This document shows, piece by piece, positions 9,202 to 15,766 of a stretch of DNA of 15,766 nt; position 1 is the first letter of the stretch, and every line of letters begins with the position of its first letter. Position numbers and translations under genes: made by a program. Source of the stretch: Larix sibirica (taxonomy: Eukaryota; Streptophyta; Pinopsida; Pinales; Pinaceae); contig NWUY0300071979.1 of NCBI GenBank assembly GCA_004151065.3, positions 7,628-23,393 of the forward strand, read 5' to 3'. The notes beneath the pieces are model-generated. The model did no database searches. It saw nothing but the letters and a program-made list of their open reading frames with translations, and was not told where the DNA came from.

Positions 9202-11151
9202 AGCTAAAGATGTGATGTATGTTTTACTTTCTCCTAATGGGCTACTTACATTTCATCTACCTTGTTTCCCTTTATAGGTAGACACAACAATCTATGGAAA
9301 TCTTCTGTTTCAAAATAAAATTTTGCAACCTTTCCATATACTATGACTATTGTCTTCCCCTTTTGCAAATAGTCTCCACTCAGTAAGCTATTTAAGATAT
9401 CAAGATCTTTATCATAGGTAGTGTTAACATGATTTACCTCAACATTGGCAAATACTGTGGCAACCATACTGGACCTTTGCATAGACTACAATGTACCAAG
9501 ATACACATAGGTTTCAGAGGAAGAAGTTAGAACATTAGAAGTCAGAATATGATGGCTCTATTTGCTCTTATTTGATTTTGCTTGTGTTGGGAGGATTTAA
9601 GAAAATGCTATCCTTTACCTTGGGCATATAAAGAGGCAGATTGATAATGTTGGATATAAGAGAAAAGACTACAGAGAAAGGAGTATAAGGGGGTAGTATA
9701 GAGGGTATGTGCTGATGTGGCAGCTGATATGGCAGCCAACAATTACATGACAGGAAAAGGTCGAATCAAGTGGCAGCAAAGGGGATAGAGAATGGTTGGT
9801 TGACATGACAGAAAAGATGATACAGGCTGGCATGGCAGTTCAAAAGCATGTTGTTCCCCCAAAAATCATATAAATATTTAGTAGGAACAGACTTACAGAA
9901 TTGGATGCCACTGCACAAATAGAATCGAAGTTGCTGTTGAGTAGATGGCATAAAACATTAATGGTAAACATTGGTACATGTAAAAGGGATGCAGAGGCAG
10001 GCTTCAAATGAAACAGGGCAAGACCTAGAAAGAGTCTCTGAGAGCAACGGGTAATTGCATACAGTGGAACTAAAGATGGGAGAGTAAATCACTCTTTCTT
10101 GATGTCATAGTGTTGCACAGTATATATTTATAACACAAAACTGTTCCCAAATTGGTCACCGAAGATAAATAATAGATCTTCAGCTTTGTTAAGTGTGAAG
10201 ACTAAATAGTAAAATAAACTATCTTTTGTAAACTATCTTTTCAAGTTTTCCTATTTTTTAAGCCATTCAGCTTTTCTTGCATGAGAAGCAGTGAAATAAA
10301 CTTAATGCTAATAATGGATCTGTATGTATAATAAATTTTACTGGTGATTATAGCTTCTGTAGCAAACATGTATAGGAAAAATGGATAGGATCTGTCTTGT
10401 ATTCATAGTTTTTTGCTCCCAGAAAATTGCTAATTGAGCCCATTAGGTATTGCATGATTGGATGGTATCAGAGAATAAAAAGATAGGGAACAGTACACTT
10501 CGAAAAGAAATGTTGTGTTTTTATTCATACAAAATTAAGATGTCTTCTTTCTTTTAAATTTTATACAAGTGCAGAAGGAAAGATGTTATGTGACTTCTTC
10601 CCATTTATTTATTATTAGTTCTGAATTACTTTAATGTACTACATTTACGTAAAGAAAATTCTAATTACTTAAAGAATGACCACAATATTATTTACACTAA
10701 TATATGGAGTATTGAATGAGTATGTGGAATCTATTGAATTGTTACGAGGTGAATGACTTAAAATTTGGAAGCATAGTATGGTTGTTGAATATGACTTTAT
10801 TGTATTCTAAATCCGTTACTGTGTTGAAATTGATAGTTCTGTGCGTCTGTTAGGCAATAGTTATTATATCACCTAACAGCCAGTGTTACTGTGGTGAGAT
10901 CACATACTTTTTTGTGTTTCTAAGACGGGAAGATCATTCTGCTTGTTCAAATTGAGACCCTTGATTGCTTATTTTCCTGGCTTTTATGATCTTGTTTCTG
11001 TTCCTTGTAGTTAAAGAAAATTAGCTGTGTGGATTTGAAGATTTGTCTAGCAGCTATTTTCATTTATTACATACATTTATTATTCAAATTTTAATATGTA
11101 AACATAGATCTTAAACAAACATTATATTTTTTGAACTTGTTACCTTTGTAG
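9202..11151. other. Intron sequence before the second exon, no clear gene
   Basis: The - strand has a 78-codon open frame at 9246-9482 that I do not recognise. Around 9710-9840 the motif TGGCAG recurs after GATGT, GATA or GGCA, a loose, short-period pattern. The rest is AT-rich. At 11120-11151 the sequence becomes T-rich and ends in CCTTTGTAG, the acceptor of the next exon. Confidence 0.5.
10847..10879. repeat. Small perfect inverted repeat (8-bp arms, 17-base loop)
   Basis: CTGTTAGG at 10847-10854 is the exact reverse complement of CCTAACAG at 10872-10879. Arms this short arise by chance in 15 kb of sequence, and the AT-rich loop shows no further pairing. It could be the remnant of a short inverted-repeat element, but nothing else supports that. 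Confidence 0.3.
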
Positions 11152-11246
11152 GTCACCCTGGCACAAAATTGTGGCAATGCATCACAAGGGCTTCAGGAAA
11201 GGGCTGCTGGTGCCTTGTGGGGATTATCTGTATCTGAAGCAAATAG
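11152..11246 (+). CDS. ARABIDILLO: ARABIDILLO-like ARM-repeat protein, next internal exon
   Basis: This 95-bp exon starts at GTC after TTTGTAG (11145-11151) and encodes VTLAQNCGNASQGLQERAAG followed by ALWGLSVSEAN and the first two bases (AG) of a split codon. The donor AG|GTATAT follows at 11247. The peptide is the loop and first helices of the ARM repeat directly following that of the exon at 837-924; QERAAGALWGLSVSEAN is a strongly conserved stretch in ARABIDILLO proteins. The incoming phase is 0 and the outgoing phase is 2, which would complete a Ser codon expected in the family. ARM repeats form a right-handed superhelix used for protein binding, and the F-box end of this family should link it to an SCF ubiquitin ligase; that end is outside the window. 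The following exon (expected to start with a small hydrophobic segment and GREGGV) was not found before 15766. Confidence 0.88.
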
Positions 11247-11742
11247 GTATATTTCTTTTGAAAACTTTAACCCTTATCTGCCTGTTCTGCTGTTTATGGA
11301 ATGTTTCTATCTTATGGCTGAATGATTTTATGTCTAACTATGATTGTGATGGGAGCTGTCACATGAACTGAAATATATGAAAATTATATGCTTGTATAGA
11401 TATTGCTTTGATGAAAAAATATTATCAGATTTTGTAGATTTGGATAGAAATTATGTAGATATGTTTAGTAGTTACACAATCACGAGGATAAATCTTCCTG
11501 CTTAACATGTACTATTCTTTGTATTGATTGCTTTATGTTTTCTCTTTGGTTCTTGTGCTTCTAGGGTGCTTTGACAATAGTGTTCTATGGAGCATCTGAT
11601 CATACTGGGGAAGTTTTTACTCTCTGTTGTACTAGAAAGGAGTTCTCCTGAAATTTCAGGAAATACTGGCCTTAGTAGGACTAAAATGGTTGTAATGAAT
11701 GTTGTCCCAAAAGGGTAGACTTCTCAACATGGTGTGCATTGC

Positions 11743-11996
11743 ATTCCCTGTTACAGGGACACTCTTCTCTGTTACAGGAGCATTGACCATGATCTTCCTG
11801 TTATATGGGATGATGCCCTATGCTATAGGTTCCATTTTTGTAATGGGAAGCTTAGAAAGGGGGCACTGTATTCCCTGTTACAGGGACACTCTTCTCTGTT
11901 ACAGGAGCATTGACCATGATCTTCCTGTTATATGGGATGATGCCCTATGCTATAGGTTCCATTTTTGTAATGGGAAGCTTAAAAAGGGGGCATGTA
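11743..11996. repeat. 127-bp tandem duplication, nearly identical units with nested palindromes
   Basis: Units 11743-11869 and 11870-11996 are identical except for one internal substitution (CTTAGAAAGG versus CTTAAAAAGG) and the last few bases, so the duplication is recent. Each unit contains TCCCTGT-T-ACAGGGA, a perfect 7-bp-arm palindrome with a single central base, followed by the related CTCTGTTACAGGAG, TTCCTGTTATATGGGA and CCCTATGCTATAGG. The 127-bp period is not a multiple of three, so the open frame that spans it (11699-12145) changes frame between units and is unlikely to be coding. Confidence 0.95.
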
Positions 11997-12844
11997 CAGT
12001 CTCCTATAAATTGAAAATTAAAAGGAAAAGGGGGTGGGTGTCTCCTGAAATTCATAAGGTAAAAAAAACAATTTTGATTTTTTTATCACACAGACATGTA
12101 CTACTACTTATAAATAGACACAGATATACACAGACACAGACATAAGTGATGCACTCTGAACTGCTCCCAGGTTTTAAAAATGGTACACCCAGCCCTGTAT
12201 CCATGTACCCTGGCTACCTTGTGTTAGTGTTAAAAAAGTATGTGGACTCAAGCATAACAGTGTGATGCTGTAGTATATTGAGGTGGGTCATACTGTAGTT
12301 CACATCTACAAGAGAGATCCGGGTTCACATAGAGAAAAAGATTCACGAGTATAAATATACAACTAGGACCCATTTAAATTTTACGCACACATTCACGCTT
12401 CTTTCATTTAACACACTTTTTTACTTTATGTTGGCAACTTCATTCACTGCATATTATTTTGGATATCTGCTGCAATTTTAATTCTTTGGCATCATAATTG
12501 AGATCATATTCCTTAAGGAAGGGTTGCTGAGAGAATATTTGGGATGTACTACTGAGGAGTCACCTCAATAATTTAGTTGTCTAATCAGATTGGTTTAATA
12601 GAGGGAAGGGAAGCATTTGTGACACCATTGTGGATCTTATCCAAAATCACAGTTACACCTTTTGAAGACATGGTTGACATGCCTTTTTACTTTTTAGGAG
12701 GTGCAAAGGCTTACGTAACGTGAAGTACCTTGAAAATTTGAATGCTTTTTCCCCACCAATTGGTGAGTTTTACACATGTTACCACCCAAACTTACATCGT
12801 TTGAGATAAAGTCCTAAAGCTCAAGCTAAGGTTTTGACGAATCT
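11997..12844. other. Intron sequence, no gene; short ACACAGA-rich tract
   Basis: Nothing coding is recognisable. At about 12090-12143 there is a loose ACACAGA/ACAGACA-type repeat tract. The rest is ordinary AT-rich sequence. A TTTTTAG followed by GAGGTGC at about 12692-12703 resembles a splice acceptor, but the sequence after it does not continue the ARM array. Confidence 0.5.
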
Positions 12845-13650
12845 AAGAGGGGGCCACTGTCACGTCACCAACCCTTTCTGCACTTAAGGCTTGCTCTCCT
12901 CAAGTTCAAGGGGGCTTCCCTATATAGGATTGCTGGTAACTGGACTTTGAAATACAAGATGAAAATAAGAGTATTTTCTGCAAAACATGCTTACTTAGGT
13001 ACAATAAATGAAGTAGATGGAAGGACAAGGGACTAGTGCCTTTTCCATTGGGAAAAGGGGTCTTGATAGGGCTTAAACGGAGTCGATCCTAATAAAGGAG
13101 ACTGATGGATACAAGGTTGAGGCGCAATGGCTCCTTCCCCTTGCTGTTCTAATTTCCAGAAATCTGCAGTGAAGGTTTACTAGGGAAAACAAGCACTGTG
13201 ACCATGGAGTTCATGGTTTGCGTTGATGGATAATTCATGCATAAAACTAGATGTAGAGAAGTATACATGAAAATAACTCTCATCAAATGAAAAACAATAG
13301 ACAATGAAAAAATATCTTCTTATCCTTGAGAATACTATACTAATTCTCCAATAGTTTCAATGGATATTCAACTAAGCTCCAATGGGTTTCTTCCACAATC
13401 TAACCATGAAAATAGATGAGGAAGGGCTACTCTTTATATAGAGTGTAGCTCAACTTCCATTACATTAAAATAATAATTTCTCTTTCTAGATCTACTATTT
13501 GCTCAAGTATTTTTTCTAGAAATAACAAACTAGTGGTTAGATCCACTTTTTTCTCAAAGGGAAATAATATGATAAGAGTTCTCATATAACCAACTCTCTA
13601 AGTAGAATTCGACAATAATAAGCAAATGGAGTTGATTAGATCCACGTGTT
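12845..13650 (+). mobile_element. Possible LTR-retrotransposon remnant (polypurine tract plus LTR start)
   Basis: AAGAGGGGG at 12845-12853, followed after four bases by TGTCACGTCACC (from 12858), looks like a polypurine tract next to a 3' LTR beginning with TG. About 570 bases further a quasi-palindrome centred on TATATA (13427-13448) could be a TATA-like promoter core. The stretch TTCTGCACTTAAGG at about 12875-12888 vaguely resembles the TTCTGCTTAAGCAC of the LTR-like block at 4085-4098. No matching LTR partner, gag/pol trace, target duplication or clear 3' end was found, so this is only a candidate. Confidence 0.25.
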
Positions 13651-13849
13651 ACAAGTAACTACCTCCATGAGAAATCTTCAACGATGAACAAACTATGCAA
13701 TTAGTTACCAACCACTTCCAAAATGGTTCAAGGAAAAAGGGGAGTGATTGACAATGTTCTCCACCATGGGTATTTATTAATGATACTCTTTCAAAGTCAT
13801 TAAAGCACCCAATCATCCAAGGTGGGGCACACCTAAAATCGAGCGGTGA

Positions 13850-15290
13850 AAAAATGACGAGTGTTTCAAGGTGATAGTTTTGAAATTGGTCCACTCTCCC
13901 CACTCTATTTGGGATTTACATTGATGAGATAGAGTCTTTCTTACAGGAGCACATTTAGCAAGGTGATGAGTGCCTTCTCCACTAGGATTTGATTTCTATT
14001 CTGCTCTTCGCTGACGACGTGGTCCTCTTGGCCTCATCTCCAGAGGGTTCGTAGCTTTGTAGAGACAACTAGATACCTTGGCCCTTTTTTGCGATCTTCG
14101 TTGGTTGATGATCAACTTGGGTAAAACCAAGGTTATGGTTTTCATTGAATCGACGACGCTACTCATTGGTTTTCATTTCCCCTTCAAAGAGGAAGAGGTC
14201 AAGATCACGAGCACTTATACCTATTTGGGGGTTTAGTTCACATGCCCATGTTTCAGCATGCAACATGCTCTTTAGCCCCGAGTTAACAAAGGATGTGACT
14301 GCCTAGCCCTTTTAGAGAGACAGTGCTTTAGACACCATTTTCATGATATCTCATCCAAGATGTCTCTTATGGATACTCTCATTCAACCCACAGTTCTCTA
14401 TGGTTCAGATGTTTGGCGGCCATGTCTACTTGACTGTGATTGGGCCTTAGCAGAGAGAGTACAAATCCTCCTTCGTTGCATCATCAGATGTAAACAGACA
14501 GTACCTCAGTCCATTGGGCTTGTAGAGTTTGGCGCTCAACTTTTTCGGTTGAGGTTATGTTCAATTTTGTTGCTCTCTTACACTGCCTTCAGTGCTTTGT
14601 TGACACAGCAAAGGGGTGTGATTGGTACCCATACTTGGCCTATCTCTCTTCAAAGGCCATCGCCTTAGCTAGCCCTTCAGGTTGCTCTAGATGTTGGTTT
14701 GTGGGTGTTGTAGATCTTTTAACATCTTGTCGATATTACGATGGACCGATTTCCTCCTTTTGGGTATTCCTTGAATGCGCTTGGTTGCCTCTTACCTACT
14801 AGACAAGAGATGAACATAATCATTAGAGATGACATTTATATATAGTTTGGGTAGGTCACTTGGATCAACCGTCCAGGGGAGGTTACGTCCCAAGATGGCC
14901 TTCTATGCTACGCACTTCTTGGATCTGAGAGACGGTCCCATTGTTTGGCTCCCTTACACATTTCTACATTGGTAACATGTTCTTTGTATTCCCATAGGCC
15001 AGTTTAGAGTGGGCTCTCACTGTCTCTGGGTAGAGATTGATCACTAGCTTGATTGATCAGACAAGATCTGGTAGGTATGTCAACTTTGAGAGGTTGAGAT
15101 CGAGGAGCTCTTCATCTTTCGATGTCCTATTTACTATGAGATCGGCGGGTGGTTTCATTGTCTTTTTAGGGACCTTCTTCTCACAAAGCTCTAGACTTTG
15201 ACTAGATTCTTCAGATACCCCGATTAGAGATGTCTAGCCTTATACGTGTAGGAGGCCCTCCGGCTTTGCTCCTTCACCTTCTAGTGACAT
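13850..15290 (+). pseudogene. 3' half of a LINE ORF2 (reverse transcriptase palm to C-terminal zinc knuckle), broken
   Basis: In order, over several frames: a motif-B-like GDSFEIGPLSP (about 13870-13905), FGIYIDEIESFLQE, then LLFADDVVLLASSPEG with the catalytic FADD at 14007-14018. Next are MINLGKTKVMVF (about 14112-14145) and TYTYLGV (about 14213-14233), the usual RT motifs D and E. The post-RT region contains MSLMDTLIQPTVLYGSDVWR and LAERVQILLRCIIRCKQ (14360-14510), typical of plant LINEs. Further on are KMAFYATHFLDL-like traces (about 14892-14930), QFRVGSHCLWVEI (about 15000-15037), and the C-terminal knuckle CQL…FIFRCPIYYEI. In the knuckle, the second Cys codon has become TGA (15087-15089) and the expected His is Leu (15108-15110), while the first and last Cys remain (15078-15080, 15123-15125). 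There are many in-frame TAGs and several frameshifts. The copy lacks endonuclease, ORF1 and the first RT motifs. Confidence 0.83.
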
Positions 15291-15766
15291 TCTCAGTTAG
15301 GACCAGGCTCCACTCAGTGTATCACTTCTTTCTTGTGCTTCCCTCTTGTAGGGGCACCAAGAGACAGACATATGGTGGCACAGATCTTGATCGCTCAATT
15401 AGGACACAATAGTCCACATCTATCTTTGCCCAAAAACAACGCCGGGGACAGTCTCGACCCCATCCCGGTAATCGGACAACTTCATCCAGGCAGCGACACA
15501 CTACTCATTGTAGTTCCTCTTCTAGCTCTTTCTCTAGACAAAGTACTCTTTTGAGCTTCCTTTAGTCGGCCTCGAATGGTAGAAGAGATATTCCTAATGC
15601 TTCCAGTGTTTCCAGTGCCCATGACAGTGCCAATTTCATCATTTTCACATTATAGATCTCGAATCCACTCCATTTGTACATTTTCCTTTCTTGGACCAGC
15701 TCTTTCCTTGTCTATTTTTCTCCGAGATCGACTCTCCATTTATAGAGATAGGGTTTGGTTTGAGTT
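15291..15766. other. Probable LINE 3' end or intron sequence, no gene identified
   Basis: After the trace of the C-terminal LINE segment (ALYV…EALRL, about 15235-15262) I recognise no protein. Open frames at 15230-15412 and 15333-15554 overlap each other and have no known motif. I saw no poly-A tail or short target-site duplication that would mark the LINE's 3' end, so the end may lie outside the window or be lost. Confidence 0.4.

Larger units (their letters stand above)
925..11151 (+). other. ARABIDILLO: About 10.2-kb phase-0 intron of the ARABIDILLO-like gene, loaded with transposon remains
   Basis: The intron starts GTATAT at 925 and ends TTTGTAG at 11145-11151, both canonical GT-AG ends. 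The flanking exons encode adjacent parts of the same ARM array (…GGVEAL, then VTLAQNCGNAS…) with no residue missing compared with the family as I recall it, so the whole interval should be one intron. It contains the hAT-like, LTR-like and LINE remnants and the tandem duplication listed separately. An intron of this size in a gene that is compact in small angiosperm genomes points to a large genome; the gymnosperm assignment is inference. Confidence 0.8.
11247..15766 (+). other. ARABIDILLO: Next intron of the ARABIDILLO-like gene (5' part, at least 4.5 kb)
   Basis: The intron opens with GTATAT at 11247. I searched the + strand by eye for the expected continuation (GREGGV…LI and AAGALWNLAF-type segments) and found none, so the intron probably runs past the end of the window. 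It carries the 127-bp tandem duplication, a weak LTR-like candidate and the LINE 3' half described separately. Confidence 0.65.

Noticed and set aside
9246-9482. - strand open frame of 78 codons with a faint likeness to retrotransposon polyprotein.
   Set aside because: I could not match any motif such as a protease Asp-Ser-Gly, zinc knuckle or RT box, so I do not name it.
11699-12145. Open frame of 148 codons with what looks like an internal protein repeat.
   Set aside because: The DNA repeat period is 127 bp, not a multiple of three, so the peptide is read in different frames in the two units; the openness is a by-product of the duplication.
12692-12760. TTTTTAG acceptor-like site followed by GAGGTGCAAAGG as a possible next ARABIDILLO exon.
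   Set aside because: The translated sequence does not continue the ARM repeat with the expected GREGGV-like segment in any frame.
13649-13903. - strand open frame of 84 codons.
   Set aside because: It has no recognisable motif, and its end overlaps the + strand LINE RT trace.
4450-15290. The - strand LINE 5' half and + strand LINE 3' half as two halves of one element split by an inversion.
   Set aside because: An inversion joining them would also have flipped the segment with the exon at 11152-11246, yet that exon is on the same strand and in frame with the exon at 837-924. Also, the first RT motifs are missing from both halves, so they do not abut.

Overview
The window reads as plant nuclear DNA, probably from a large, repeat-rich genome; a gymnosperm such as a conifer is my inference, from the very long transposon-filled introns and not from a species-specific marker. 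The only convincing host gene is on the + strand: two short coding exons (837-924 and 11152-11246) that join in frame to encode consecutive parts of the armadillo-repeat region of an ARABIDILLO-type protein (the plant F-box/ARM family related to beta-catenin/Armadillo repeats). Each exon is under 100 bp. They are separated by an intron of about 10.2 kb and flanked by further intron sequence, so the rest of the gene lies outside the window on both sides.

Layout: 1-836 is upstream intron with no recognisable content. 837-924 is the first exon. The large intron (925-11151) carries a decayed hAT-like transposase of the BED/DUF659 type (about 2640-3690, + strand) with a partial internal duplication (3726-4072). 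Next comes an LTR-like block starting TGTAATGTCC (about 4073-4450) with an unresolved base N at 4121 and a 36-bp tandem repeat. It is followed by the 5' half of a LINE on the - strand (about 4450-6890: ORF1, APE-type endonuclease, and the linker before reverse transcriptase). Then there is about 1.9 kb without a clear gene, a 212/209-bp tandem duplication (8781-9201), and about 2 kb of AT-rich sequence up to the second exon.

After the exon at 11152-11246 comes at least 4.5 kb of the next intron. It holds a nearly perfect 127-bp tandem duplication rich in small palindromes (11743-11996), a weak LTR-like candidate (from about 12845), and the decayed 3' half of a LINE on the + strand (about 13850-15290: RT palm with FADD motif, thumb region, C-terminal zinc-knuckle remnant).

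None of the transposon coding regions is intact: every one has several stops and frameshifts. The longer open frames in this window are mostly chance or transposon-derived, while the true host exons are too short to stand out as ORFs. I found no tRNA, rRNA, CRISPR array or bacterial-type feature, and no convincing new biological system. The most interesting points are the exon structure of the ARABIDILLO gene around a transposon-loaded intron, the tandem splice acceptor at the first exon, and the several young or old local duplications.
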